A stretch of DNA of 64,000 bases from an uncultured Roseburia sp. (GTDB lineage Bacteria > Bacillota_A > Clostridia > Lachnospirales > Lachnospiraceae), in assembly GCA_900557275.1 (NCBI GenBank), contig USRX01000004.1, positions 62,001-126,000 on the forward strand, given 5' to 3'. Every line of letters begins with the position of its first letter. Position 1 is the first letter of the stretch. This document shows positions 45,235 through 54,385 of this stretch, in pieces. Position numbers and translations under genes: made by a program. The notes under the pieces were generated by a model. It saw only the letters and a program-made list of their open reading frames with translations. It was not told where the DNA came from and made no database searches.

Positions 45235-46260
45235 ATGAATGTAAAAGATTTTTACTTTGACCTGCCGCAGGAGCAGATCGCCCAGGATCCGCTGGAAGAT
45301 CGCTCCTCTTCCCGTCTGTTGGTGTTAGACCGGGAAACGGGCGAGCGGGAACATAAGATTTTTAAAGATATTGTGGATTATCTGAAACCGGGTGATTGTC
45401 TGGTGTTAAATAACACAAAAGTAATCCCGGCAAGACTTTACGGCGAAAAAGAAGGCACGCAGGCAAAGATTGAGATCCTTCTTTTAAAACGAAAAGAAAA
45501 TGATGTTTGGGAAACTCTGGTAAAACCGGGAAAGAAAGCAAAACCGGGTACAAAGATATCCTTTGGAGGCGGCCTGTTAAAAGGCGAAGTCATTGACGTC
45601 GTGGAAGAGGGCAACCGCCTGATCAAATTTACGTATGACGGCATTTTCGAGGAGATTCTCGATCAGCTTGGCCAGATGCCACTGCCACCATACATTACCC
45701 ACCAGTTAAAAGATAAGAACCGTTACCAGACGGTATATGCAAAATATGACGGATCAGCAGCCGCACCGACGGCAGGACTGCATTTTACACCGCAACTGCT
45801 GGAACAGATCAAAGAGATGGGTGTAGACATAGCAGAGGTAACCCTCCATGTAGGACTGGGAACGTTTCGTCCGGTAAAAGTGGAAAATGTGCTGGATCAT
45901 CATATGCATTCAGAGTTTTATATGGTCAGCCAGGAAGCGGCAGATAAGATTAACCGCGCAAAAGAAAACGGTCACAGAGTGATCTGCGTTGGAACCACAA
46001 GCTGTCGTACTATCGAATCTGCGGCAGACGAGAACGGCAGACTCAAAGAGAGCAGCGGATGGACAGAAATCTTCATCTATCCGGGTTACGAATTCAAAGT
46101 GTTGGATTGCCTGATCACGAACTTCCATCTGCCGGAATCCACCCTCCTGATGCTCGTATCAGCCCTTGCGGGAAGAGAGCATGTGCTTGAGGCATATGAA
46201 GAAGCGGTAAAAATGGGATATCGGTTTTTCTCTTTTGGGGATGCGATGTTTATAGAATAA
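45235..46260 (+). CDS. queA: S-adenosylmethionine:tRNA ribosyltransferase-isomerase
   Basis: 341 aa. Transfers the ribosyl part of SAM to preQ1-tRNA to give epoxyqueuosine, the substrate of QueH (3328). Recognisable [24 protein letters not shown] opening, [10 protein letters not shown] and [15 protein letters not shown]. 24 bp after pheT and in the same transcript. queA is more often beside tgt and yajC; here it closes the pheST operon. Confidence 0.95.
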   Translation: MNVKDFYFDLPQEQIAQDPLEDRSSSRLLVLDRETGEREHKIFKDIVDYLKPGDCLVLNNTKVIPARLYGEKEGTQAKIEILLLKRKENDVWETLVKPGKKAKPGTKISFGGGLLKGEVIDVVEEGNRLIKFTYDGIFEEILDQLGQMPLPPYITHQLKDKNRYQTVYAKYDGSAAAPTAGLHFTPQLLEQIKEMGVDIAEVTLHVGLGTFRPVKVENVLDHHMHSEFYMVSQEAADKINRAKENGHRVICVGTTSCRTIESAADENGRLKESSGWTEIFIYPGYEFKVLDCLITNFHLPESTLLMLVSALAGREHVLEAYEEAVKMGYRFFSFGDAMFIE

Positions 46261-46296
46261 CATCCAAATCGTACAAATGTAATCAAGAAAGCTAAG

Positions 46297-46328
46297 AAAA
46301 CCGGGGGTTTTACGCCTCCGGTTTTTTC
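46297..46328 (+). terminator. Terminator after queA
   Basis: AAACCGGGGG and CCTCCGGTTT pair (one mismatch) around TTTTACG, followed by TTTTC. Confidence 0.88.
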
Positions 46329-46350
46329 TTTCGTAACATGAGACTATGAA

Positions 46351-46453
46351 GAAAAGTCTGTAAATAAGCTCCTTCTATGATAAGTAAGAGCGAATTGTTC
46401 ATCTTGTGAGTTTTTCGCTCTTGATATATATATCAGCTATAAATTTGTGTGTC
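46351..46453. repeat. Interspersed repeat, copy B
   Basis: Second copy of the element at 1251-1355, same strand. Its stem AAGAGCGAA / TTCGCTCTT is perfect, whereas copy A forms a variant stem with G-U pairs, so structure is conserved beyond sequence. It separates convergent queA and the PucR gene. Confidence 0.7.
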
Positions 46454-46462
46454 ATTTTTCTC

Positions 46463-48115
46463 TTAAAAGTAATGAGAAAATTTCAATATTTCAAAGGACA
46501 TCAACAGTTGCAGTCTTATATCTGGATCATCCAGATTCAGATGCCATTTTTCTTCCAACTGTTTAATATGATAAATGACATTGTTACGGTGCATATCCAA
46601 TTTGTTGGCAACATCTGTTAATTTCCTGTCACATCTGAGATATTCATAAAGAATTTCCAGTTGCTGACGGGATTTTTTTGTGTCCGTTTTTAACATCTGC
46701 AAGATAGATGAGTCACAGAATGCGAATGTTTTATCCTTTTGGGGTGCGGAAAAGATCAGATTCTGCAGCCAGTGATCTTCGTAAAAGCAGAACATGTCCG
46801 TACATTGTTTTTCAAAAATATGATACAGATTCTCGGCTTGCTGATAGGCGCAGGAGAACTGTCCGATTGTTGGAAACGGTTTGCTGATATACATGAGGAT
46901 ATTTCTGTCTGTAAAATCTTTTAACACAGATTTCAGCTGGCTTCTGAGATAATCACGATAATCCAGTTCCCGGAATTTTGGCAGATGATACAGGATCACG
47001 ATACTGTCGTGGTAGGAAAAAATACGGCAGTTGATCATATTGTTGCGAAGAAGCTGGATAAAATAATTTTCTGAAGCTTTCTGGCGGATATCGGAATGCA
47101 GACTGATCACGATATAATTTCCTTCATAATCCAGATCATTATAATAGATACGTTCCCGGATCTGTTCCGGGGGCGTATCCGGATTGTCTAAAAGATCCAT
47201 CAGAAAGTAATCGGTAACAGAACGATTTTTCAGAAAATCAGAATGCTGTTTTTCCAGAAGATGTTCAATGCTGTCACAAAAAATCTGAAAGATCTGATGG
47301 ATGTAACTGCGGGGATATTCACTGGTGTGCAGTAAAATACAGTATACAGCCAGTTCATTGTGGATGTTGATGGCTCGTGCAAAGTCTGCATGTTCGCGGA
47401 ATGCATCCGGTTCCCCGATGGCACTTCCTGTATGCTCCATCTGCGCGAAGATGCGGTCTTTTTCAAAATATTTTACTGTTTCCAGATCCAGATAACCGTT
47501 GGTAATCGCACTCTGGAAAATGTGATCATTCAGACCGGGATACATGCGGGAATATGCAAGGAGTTTTAATGCAGGGTCGTAGATTAAAACAGGAGAAGCG
47601 ATAAATGTTTCACTCAGATCAATAAATTCCTGAAAGTCGGCATTTCGAAAGATGGCAAAATCCAACTGTCTTCCCCATTCGATAAAATCGCTGTAAACTT
47701 TCTGGAGTGCATTGAAACCGTCTGCGAGTTCCAGGTCAGTCTGAATAAAGATGATATTAGAACCAACGCCATCTGCTTTTTTGCTTTGCAAAGAACAGAG
47801 GTTTTTTGGAAAATAATTTCCAAAGATAATGACTGTAATATTGGACGGTAATGTGCCCGAAACATAATCTGTATCAGTATCAGAAGATTGATTGTTATCA
47901 GAAAGTATCTTTGCAGAGTAGTAGATCTGGTCTGTGACATACAGAAAATTTTCCGAAAGTTTTTCGCAGTGGCGTGGAAGCAGCTGAATTCCCTGCAGAG
48001 AACGTGATAAAAAATGATCTGGTAGCGGATGGAGCAAGTGGGCATCCGAATATTCTGCGAAAAATTTGGCTGTAATCATTTCAAGTGTGATGTTCATCGG
48101 TGGTTTTATATACAC
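46463..48115 (-). CDS. PucR-type transcriptional regulator
   Basis: 550 aa. The C-terminus (about residues 485-545: LEILYEYLRCDRKLTDVANKLDMHRNNVIYHIKQLEEKW) is the PucR C-terminal helix-turn-helix; the middle matches the CdaR/PucR GGDEF-like region. The N-terminal 300 residues would be the sensor. No good ATG: the frame is assigned a GTG at 48115 with only a weak site; an in-frame ATG at 48097 is the alternative, and reading-frame sense continues a few codons upstream, so the true start may be a non-ATG codon behind AAAGGAG near 48150. PucR proteins commonly activate purine or aromatic catabolism. It is divergent from, and probably controls, the operon at 48306. Confidence 0.82.
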   Translation of the reverse strand: MYIKPPMNITLEMITAKFFAEYSDAHLLHPLPDHFLSRSLQGIQLLPRHCEKLSENFLYVTDQIYYSAKILSDNNQSSDTDTDYVSGTLPSNITVIIFGNYFPKNLCSLQSKKADGVGSNIIFIQTDLELADGFNALQKVYSDFIEWGRQLDFAIFRNADFQEFIDLSETFIASPVLIYDPALKLLAYSRMYPGLNDHIFQSAITNGYLDLETVKYFEKDRIFAQMEHTGSAIGEPDAFREHADFARAINIHNELAVYCILLHTSEYPRSYIHQIFQIFCDSIEHLLEKQHSDFLKNRSVTDYFLMDLLDNPDTPPEQIRERIYYNDLDYEGNYIVISLHSDIRQKASENYFIQLLRNNMINCRIFSYHDSIVILYHLPKFRELDYRDYLRSQLKSVLKDFTDRNILMYISKPFPTIGQFSCAYQQAENLYHIFEKQCTDMFCFYEDHWLQNLIFSAPQKDKTFAFCDSSILQMLKTDTKKSRQQLEILYEYLRCDRKLTDVANKLDMHRNNVIYHIKQLEEKWHLNLDDPDIRLQLLMSFEILKFSHYF

Positions 48116-48230
48116 GCTTTTTCCGTCTGCCAGAAGAAGGGTGCGCTCCTTTCCTGCATAATTAAATATAAGTATAACAAAATTTGTAGGATGTTACAAA
48201 AGTATTTGTAAAAAAACATAGAGAACTTGG

Positions 48231-48259
48231 AGATTTCAGAAATGAAATCTCTTTTTTTC
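48231..48259 (+). terminator. Hairpin with T run in front of the 48306 operon
   Basis: GAGATTTC and GAAATCTC form an 8-bp stem followed by seven T. It overlaps where the -35 region of the operon promoter should be (TATAAT at 48266-48271), so it may be a regulator site or an attenuator/terminator for upstream read-through. Confidence 0.5.
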
Positions 48260-48305
48260 GTTTGTATAATGATAGCAACAAACAAAGAGAGAAGGAGAAA
48301 GTCAG

Positions 48306-49271
48306 ATGAATAGAGTATGTGAGATACTGGGAATTGAAAAACCGGTTATCCAGGGACCGATGGCCTGGATTTCCACAGCACCGCTTGTTGCAGCCGTTTC
48401 AAATGCCGGTGGACTGGGTGTACTCGGTGTTGGATTTGCACCGGAACCGTTTATCCGTGAACAGATCGCAGCGACAAGACAGCTGACGGATAAGCCGTTT
48501 GGAATGAATGCTATTATGATTCCGGAAAATTTGGAGCATGTGACAAAAATTGTAGTAGAAGAAAAGCCGCCGGTTATGTATGCGGATACGATTGCCGGTC
48601 TGGATCCGGAACTTTGTAGAAAATATTTTAAGATCTGGCATGATGCCGGATGCAAGATTGTTGTAAAAGCATCTTTTATTGCAGATGCAAAGATCGCTGC
48701 AAAAGCCGGAGCAGATGTTATGATCGTCAAAGGCTGGGAAGGTGGCGGACATGTTACATTTGAAGCTACGACTGTACTGGTGCCACAGGCGGTAGACCTT
48801 TTAGATCTTCCGGTCGTTGCAAGTGGCGGTATCGCAGATGGACGTGGCGTGGCTGCAGGTATTGCCATGGGTGCGGAAGGTTTTGAGATGGGTACTGCAT
48901 TTATGGCAGCGTCTGAGACAACCGTACATTTGAATGTAAAGAAAGAAGTACTGGCAGCAGATGATATGTCTACCGTGATTACCGGTTACTGTACGGACGA
49001 ACCATGTCGTCAGATTAAAAATAAGCTGGCAGATGAAATGATCGATATTGAGAATAACAATACGAAAGAGAAAGCAGCAGAACTGCTTCGCCCGGTCGCA
49101 GAGAGCTCCCTGCGTAAAGCAATGGCAGAGGGAGATATGGTCAATGGTGCTGTTATGGCCGGACAGATCGTACCTCTGGTAAAAGAAGAAAAACCTGCGG
49201 CGCAGATCATTGATGACGCAATTGCGGGCGCGAAAGAGATTTTAAGTCATATGGCAGAGTTTGAGTTTTAA
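48306..49271 (+). CDS. Nitronate monooxygenase / FabK-like FMN enoyl reductase
   Basis: 321 aa FMN TIM-barrel. Opening IEKPVIQGPMAWIS, then NAGGLGVLG; mid motif VKGWEGGGHV and FMN-phosphate motif LPVVASGGIADGRG, GFEMGTAF. The family covers nitronate oxidases, FabK enoyl-ACP reductases and other ene-reductases; exact substrate unreadable. In context, first gene of an operon with a phloretin-hydrolase-like protein, it could reduce a C=C bond of a plant phenolic (an enoate or flavone-type reductase role). RBS AGAGAGAAGGAG. Confidence 0.85.
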   Translation: MNRVCEILGIEKPVIQGPMAWISTAPLVAAVSNAGGLGVLGVGFAPEPFIREQIAATRQLTDKPFGMNAIMIPENLEHVTKIVVEEKPPVMYADTIAGLDPELCRKYFKIWHDAGCKIVVKASFIADAKIAAKAGADVMIVKGWEGGGHVTFEATTVLVPQAVDLLDLPVVASGGIADGRGVAAGIAMGAEGFEMGTAFMAASETTVHLNVKKEVLAADDMSTVITGYCTDEPCRQIKNKLADEMIDIENNNTKEKAAELLRPVAESSLRKAMAEGDMVNGAVMAGQIVPLVKEEKPAAQIIDDAIAGAKEILSHMAEFEF

Positions 49272-49285
49272 GGAGGAGGTTTCCT

Positions 49286-50110
49286 ATGGAACAGATGGCA
49301 AAAAAGAGAGTTCCGGTAACGGAAGAGGAAAAAAAGAGAAGTTACTATAAATACTTTGAACAGGATATGGCGCAGCCGGCTCCGGAGGCATATGCAAAGA
49401 TGCTGAACGGACCGCTTCGCCCGGACCAGGTGTTGCAGTTTAAAGACAGAAACCGTCTGTTTGAGCCAGGATACCTGGATGCAGAAGCAGGCTGGTGTAT
49501 CTTGCCGGATGGAACCGGATATCTGGCAAATCTGACAAAAATGCCGGGAGTAACACCGGAGATGTTTGACTGGTTCTTTGCATGGCATGGTCTTGATAAC
49601 CTGCGCTACAAGATCTGGAATCCGGAAGATCATTACAAGGCAGAGACGCAGAACCGTGTTCGTGCATTAGATCCGGATCTGTCCTATCAGGAAAAACTGT
49701 GGGATACGACGCATGAGATTACGGAAGACACCGGTATGGGACCGGATCAGATCGTGATCAATTTCAAATATCCGGGAGACTGCGGATTCAAAGCAGAACT
49801 GATCGGTACCGATGCATGTGCAACCTTAGTCTGTGGAAAAGGATATGGAAAAGGTCAGCCGCCATTTGCAGTACCACCGACTTTTATGACACATTTTGTA
49901 CGTGAGATCGAGGGTGGTATCGAGCTTCGTTCCCGTTTCTGGATGGGCTGGAATTATGTAAACGGAAAAGATGTAAAAGTGCTTCCGGACGGTATGCGCT
50001 ACCCGGATATGGCAGCGATGTCACTGGCATTACATAACGTAAAAGAATTTACAAATCTGGCAGCAATTCTTCCAAGTCTGTATGCGGAAGAGAAAGATAA
50101 CTGGAGGTAG
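49286..50110 (+). CDS. Phloretin / 2,4-diacetylphloroglucinol hydrolase-like protein
   Basis: 274 aa. Resembles the DAPG hydrolase (PhlG) fold family that includes phloretin hydrolase of gut Eubacterium ramulus; these zinc enzymes cut a C-C bond next to a ketone on a phloroglucinol ring. Supporting segments are WFFAWHGLDNLRYKIWNPEDHY (candidate metal histidines), a central acidic pair in WDTTHEITEDTG, and FMTHFVREIEGGIELRSRFWMG (candidate His/Glu ligands). Soluble, no signal. RBS AAGGAGG, 14 bp after the FMN enzyme. Ring-ketone hydrolysis is inferred; other acyl-phenol or beta-diketone substrates are possible. Confidence 0.72.
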   Translation: MEQMAKKRVPVTEEEKKRSYYKYFEQDMAQPAPEAYAKMLNGPLRPDQVLQFKDRNRLFEPGYLDAEAGWCILPDGTGYLANLTKMPGVTPEMFDWFFAWHGLDNLRYKIWNPEDHYKAETQNRVRALDPDLSYQEKLWDTTHEITEDTGMGPDQIVINFKYPGDCGFKAELIGTDACATLVCGKGYGKGQPPFAVPPTFMTHFVREIEGGIELRSRFWMGWNYVNGKDVKVLPDGMRYPDMAAMSLALHNVKEFTNLAAILPSLYAEEKDNWR

Positions 50111-50115
50111 AAGCG

Positions 50116-50379
50116 ATGATTTATACAAACCATAAAATCGAATTTGATGAAAGCAAATGTGTTGGATGTCAGATCTGCTACAAAGCCTGTTTTGTAGATG
50201 TCATTCGCTGGGATGTAGAAAAAAGACGTCCGATTTTCAAATATGTGGAAGACTGTGAACATTGTAACTATTGTGAAGTGAAATGTGCCAAAGGTGCGAT
50301 CAAAGTAATCCCTGACTATGCAAGCCAGAGTTTTCGTCAGACCTTTGACTGTTACGCAAAAAAACAGACGGAAGCATGA
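50116..50379 (+). CDS. Ferredoxin, two [4Fe-4S] clusters
   Basis: 87 aa. Cluster motifs CVGCQICYKAC and CEHCNYCEVKC, in the arrangement of AprB-like and other electron-transfer subunits, with a short C-terminal extension. Five bases after the hydrolase gene; RBS TGGAGG. Likely passes electrons to or from the flavoprotein encoded next. Confidence 0.9.
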   Translation: MIYTNHKIEFDESKCVGCQICYKACFVDVIRWDVEKRRPIFKYVEDCEHCNYCEVKCAKGAIKVIPDYASQSFRQTFDCYAKKQTEA

Positions 50380-50521
50380 TATGTACGTCAGGAGTCTTTG
50401 AAACGAGGAAATCTGATCAGATCGAATTGCTTTAAAAATTCCAAGTGTGCATGAATAAGATACCTGTCCGGAAGCTTTTGATGCGAAGCATTCGAGCGTG
50501 TATCTGAGAGAGGAGACCAGT

Positions 50522-52210
50522 ATGGAAAAACAGGAAATCAAACAGGAAAAAATGTCTGCTGATGTGCTGATCATTGGCGGCGGAATCGCCGGACTGACAG
50601 CAGCGATCAGTGTAAAAGAAGAAAATCCGGACATCAGTGTTCTGGTAGTAGAAAAACAGACCTCCGGTTATTCCGGAAAAGCAAATAAAGGCGGCGGTGT
50701 ATTACAGTATTTTGATCTTGAAAAAGTGACACCGGAAATGTTTAATGAATATCATGCCCATGCAGTAGGAGGATATCTGGCTAATCAGAACCTGCTGAAA
50801 AAATATGTGGCAATGAATAATGAGCTTCTGGACAAGATGGAGTCCTGGGGTGTGAATATCCCGAAAAAACGGATTCCGACCGGACCGATGACTTACATGA
50901 TCGGTGTGGATTTGGATCTTACGCTGAAAATGAGAGCAACTGCCACAAAACTGGGTGTAAAATTTATTGATAAAACAACCATTTCTGATCTTCTGACCAG
51001 AGATGGAAAAATCGCAGGTGCAGTAGGATACAGCATCCTGGATGGAACATTCTATGTATTTGAAGGAAAAGCGGTAATTCTCTGTACCGGAAGTCAGAAC
51101 TACCGTGTGGCACCGATGTGGAGCAATGGACGTGGAGATGGTATCGCAGCTGCCTATCGTGCAGGCGCCCAGATGCGTAATCCTGAGTTCGGTAACTTTG
51201 CACAGCTTTATCGTGTACACAGCAACCGTGAGTGTGTATTTGGCGAGAACGTCATGTATGATGCTTATGGAGAAAATATTACGAAAAACTTCCGTCGTTT
51301 CCCGGAAGCAGATATCAGTTCCAGTGCGGTTGCAGAATGGTATAATACGATGGCTTCCGGAAGAGGTCCGGTTTATCTGCATCCGATGGAGAGCGAGACG
51401 ACAAAGAATGATACAATGATGTTCTACATCTGGGATCGTCCTTATGGTCTTCCGTTTTGGAAAATCGATTTCGAAAAAGGTTCATCGGTTGACGGTTTTG
51501 AAGGTGATGAGAAATGGGAAGTAGAACCGGGATTTGTCGGCGAGCAGTCTCCAGTCAAAGTAGATGAGCAGATGGCTACTACCATTTCCGGAATGTATGC
51601 AGCAGGAGATGTATGTTACGATGGTTCCTGTGCGCCTGGTGCAGTACCGGCACCTCCAGGACGTAACAGAGGATCAGGAATCCTGAATGCAGTATTTGCA
51701 GGTGTGGTCAGCGGTCAGCAGGCAGCAGCTTATGCTGCAGAAAATACGCAGCAGCCGGTAGATGATACACAGATTGAGAAACTGAAAGAAGATGCATTTG
51801 CACCATTATTCCGTAAGGAAGGTGTAACGGCAAAAGAAGTCATTGATAAAATCCAGCAGCTTGTCTGCCCGGTAGAAAACAGTGTATATATGAGTCAGCA
51901 CCGTCTGGATGTGTGCCTGCGCAAACTGGAACAGATCAAACCTATGACGGTGCAGTTGAAAGCAAAAGATTTCCATGATCTGCTTTCCTGCCATGAGGCT
52001 GAGGCAATGGTACTTTCTGCAGAGATGCAGTTTAGGGGTGCATCCATGCGAAAAGAGTCCAGAGGCTGGTTCTTACGAGAAGATTATCCGCAGATGGATA
52101 ATGAAAACTGGCTGAAATGGATCGTTTGCGAGAATGATAACGGAACAATGAAGTTTTCAACGGAGGATGTGCCGATTGATACTTATCAGGTACAGCCGCC
52201 ACGGTTCTAA
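50522..52210 (+). CDS. FAD flavoprotein of the fumarate reductase / adenylylsulfate reductase family
   Basis: 562 aa from ATG 50522 (GAGAGGAG; an in-frame GTG at 50498 is ignored). FAD motif VLIIGGGIAGLTAAI at the N-terminus and a second FAD region ISGMYAAGDVCYDGS, then GGRN-like PPGRNRGSGILNAVFAG. The C-terminal helical domain is of the FrdA/AprA kind. The pairing with a two-cluster ferredoxin mimics AprAB, but sulfate-pathway genes are missing, and the neighbours suggest reduction of an unsaturated organic acid or phenolic instead. Fourth gene of the operon, 142 bp after the ferredoxin. Terminator at 52340. Confidence 0.85.
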   Translation: MEKQEIKQEKMSADVLIIGGGIAGLTAAISVKEENPDISVLVVEKQTSGYSGKANKGGGVLQYFDLEKVTPEMFNEYHAHAVGGYLANQNLLKKYVAMNNELLDKMESWGVNIPKKRIPTGPMTYMIGVDLDLTLKMRATATKLGVKFIDKTTISDLLTRDGKIAGAVGYSILDGTFYVFEGKAVILCTGSQNYRVAPMWSNGRGDGIAAAYRAGAQMRNPEFGNFAQLYRVHSNRECVFGENVMYDAYGENITKNFRRFPEADISSSAVAEWYNTMASGRGPVYLHPMESETTKNDTMMFYIWDRPYGLPFWKIDFEKGSSVDGFEGDEKWEVEPGFVGEQSPVKVDEQMATTISGMYAAGDVCYDGSCAPGAVPAPPGRNRGSGILNAVFAGVVSGQQAAAYAAENTQQPVDDTQIEKLKEDAFAPLFRKEGVTAKEVIDKIQQLVCPVENSVYMSQHRLDVCLRKLEQIKPMTVQLKAKDFHDLLSCHEAEAMVLSAEMQFRGASMRKESRGWFLREDYPQMDNENWLKWIVCENDNGTMKFSTEDVPIDTYQVQPPRF

Positions 52211-52339
52211 AAATGGGAAAGTAAGAAAAGAAGAGAATCTATAAAATGCTTTTCTGGTAAGATATATGCTTCAGGGTATTGTGTTTGGAAAACTCTGAAT
52301 GCATATAAAGGGTATAAAATGGAATAAAAAATTGGGAAC

Positions 52340-52390
52340 AGACCAGTATCCAAAGACAGGGAAGAACTGTCCGTGGGTACTGGTCTTTAT
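52340..52390 (+). terminator. Terminator after the flavoprotein operon
   Basis: AGACCAGTA pairs with TACTGGTCT, with inner CAG/CTG, followed by TTTAT. 52391-52597 contains nothing I can name. Confidence 0.8.
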
Positions 52391-52597
52391 ATCTGCAGAA
52401 ATATGGGTAAGATGAAAATGCTTTGAAAAGTAAAAAATGATGAAAAATATAGCATTTCCATATGGATAGGGCTAGCCTTAACATAAGAGACTTGTTATAA
52501 TAATTTTATATGTCTATCTGATGCAGGAAGCAATCAGATGGAACGATATATTTATAAATCCAGTCTGCATATTGAAATATATGGAAGTAATCAGAAG

Positions 52598-52728
52598 ATA
52601 ATGAGTGCAAGAGAGTCAACATGCTTGCATGATTGGCGAATGGCGAAGGAGATCATGAACTGTTTTTGTTCATGATATAATGAGCGCAAGCGAGAAGAAC
52701 ACACTTGAACGACGAATATTCACGGTAA
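52598..52728. repeat. Left repeat framing the AAA+ gene (two related units)
   Basis: 52598-52679 matches, inverted, the sequence at 54297-54385 at roughly 80-85 percent identity: ATAATGAGYGCAAG, GAGTCAAC, TTGCA, GATTGRCGAA, GGCGAA, CATGAACTG, TTTTGTTCATGATATA. A second, shorter unit beginning ATAATGAGCGCAAGCGAG follows at 52677. The unit also folds on itself (ATGAAC/GTTCAT). Confidence 0.8.
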
Positions 52729-52802
52729 AATATTTTGATTAGAAAATTATAAATATACGATTTAACATTAAAAATATACCAATGATAAGGAGAAAAAGAT
52801 AT

Positions 52803-54293
52803 ATGCCAGTATTTGATTTTAATCAAGCATCTGCTGAAAAGAAAAAGGAAGTAGTCTGCACTTATAAGACATTTGCTTCCAGTGATTCGGAGACTTCTGC
52901 GGAAAAACCGATTCTTGTTTTGGACAATCAGAAACGTGAATGGAAACATCATTCCTGGGGCGTGTTTACAAATCAGAATCAGCAGACCGCATTTGAATTT
53001 AAAGAAGAGGATGGAACGATTGCAGCAGATATTTTGCTGGTGGATTCCCGTTTTGTGAGCCTTCTCAAATGGTTGGGAGACAATCATATTACGGTGCGTC
53101 TTTCCGGTCAGAACAGGGAAGATGGATATGCAGTGTACAAGATCAGAGAGATGGCATATGGCGGAGGCTCCAAGCTTTCTGCGGAAGATGGATTTTTGCA
53201 GTTTATGATCGAACGTCTGTTGTCCAGTGATGCACCGGCGGAAGATGCGATTGACGAGGAACAGGAAGAATCCGGAGATGATATGAAACTGACCAGTATC
53301 CAGAGTATTACGGATTTTATGAACTGTGCAGGAAGAACGCTGCCGGATAATATCCGTCTGTGGGCGCGCAGAAATCTTGCTGTAGCACGTTCCCATGAAG
53401 TTTCACCAGAGGAGCGCAGACATGCACAGCGTGCGCTTTCCATCATGATGAATATTCAGTGGAAGAGCAATTATTTTGAAGCGATTGATCCGGAAGAGGC
53501 ACGCAGAATCCTGGATGAAGAACTTTATGGTATGGAGCGGGTAAAACAGCGTATTATTGAGACCATTATCCAGATTAACAGAACACATACCCTTCCGGCA
53601 TATGGTCTGTTGCTGATCGGTCCGGCAGGAACCGGAAAATCTCAGATCGCCTATGCAGTTGCCCGTATCTTGAAACTGCCGTGGACGACACTGGATATGA
53701 GTTCTATCAATGATCCGGAGCAGCTGACAGGAAGTTCCCGTATCTATTCCAATGCAAAACCTGGTATTATCATGGATGCGTATTCCATGGCAGGAGAGTC
53801 CAATCTGGTGTTCATTATCAATGAGCTTGACAAAGCGGCATCTGGAAAAGGAAATGGAAATCCTGCAGATGTATTGCTGACACTTCTGGATAACCTTGGA
53901 TTTACAGACAACTATATTGAGTGTATGATTCCGACCGTAGGTGTATATCCGATCGCTACCGCAAACGAAAGAGACCAGATCAGTGCACCGCTGATGTCAC
54001 GTTTTGCAGTAATTGAGATCCCGGACTATACTCCAGAAGAGAAAAAAGTAATTTTTTCAAAATTTTCATTGCCGAAAGTTATGAAACGTATGGGAATGAG
54101 TGCAGAGGAGTGTATTATCAAAGATGATGCCCTTGATGCGATCATTGAACAGTATGCAGACACAACGGGTATCCGTGATCTTGAGCAGGCAGCAGAACAT
54201 ATTGCAGCACATGCACTGTATCAGATTGAAGTCAATCATGTAAAACAGGTTGTGTTTGACGCAGAGATGGTACGTAAACTGGAAGAAAAATAA
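52803..54293 (+). CDS. Lon-like AAA+ ATPase lacking a protease domain
   Basis: 496 aa, start at ATG 52803 (AAGGAG ten bases up). Residues 1-220 have no recognised domain. Residues 230-490 are an AAA+ module close to that of Lon: ELYGMERVKQRIIETI leading into Walker A GPAGTGKS (273-280), Walker B LVFIINELDKAA, sensor ATANERDQIS with Arg-finger region LMSRFAVIEIPDY. The Ser-Lys protease domain that follows in Lon is absent. It may unfold or remodel a partner protein, or deliver substrates to a separate protease. It is alone, framed by a long inverted repeat on both sides. Confidence 0.85.
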   Translation: MPVFDFNQASAEKKKEVVCTYKTFASSDSETSAEKPILVLDNQKREWKHHSWGVFTNQNQQTAFEFKEEDGTIAADILLVDSRFVSLLKWLGDNHITVRLSGQNREDGYAVYKIREMAYGGGSKLSAEDGFLQFMIERLLSSDAPAEDAIDEEQEESGDDMKLTSIQSITDFMNCAGRTLPDNIRLWARRNLAVARSHEVSPEERRHAQRALSIMMNIQWKSNYFEAIDPEEARRILDEELYGMERVKQRIIETIIQINRTHTLPAYGLLLIGPAGTGKSQIAYAVARILKLPWTTLDMSSINDPEQLTGSSRIYSNAKPGIIMDAYSMAGESNLVFIINELDKAASGKGNGNPADVLLTLLDNLGFTDNYIECMIPTVGVYPIATANERDQISAPLMSRFAVIEIPDYTPEEKKVIFSKFSLPKVMKRMGMSAEECIIKDDALDAIIEQYADTTGIRDLEQAAEHIAAHALYQIEVNHVKQVVFDAEMVRKLEEK

Positions 54294-54296
54294 AGA

Positions 54297-54385
54297 TTAT
54301 ATCATGAACAAAAGCAGTTCATGTTCAACATTCGCCGTTCGTCAATCGTGCAAGACACGTTGACTCACTTGCGCTCATTATATCA
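54297..54385. repeat. Right repeat framing the AAA+ gene
   Basis: Inverted partner of 52598-52679, starting four bases after the AAA+ stop codon. Its first part (CATGAAC / GTTCATG) can fold as a small hairpin at the end of the transcript. Confidence 0.8.

Noticed and set aside
48302..48868. 188-codon open frame opposite the FMN enzyme gene
   Set aside because: Low-complexity Ala/Ser/Thr composition from antisense reading of regular codons.
50116..52210. aprBA (adenylylsulfate reductase)
   Set aside because: Cluster motifs and flavoprotein family fit, but there are no sat, qmo or dsr genes and the operon partners point to organic substrates.
52803..54293. lon as gene name
   Set aside because: The catalytic protease domain is missing and the N-terminal domain is different.
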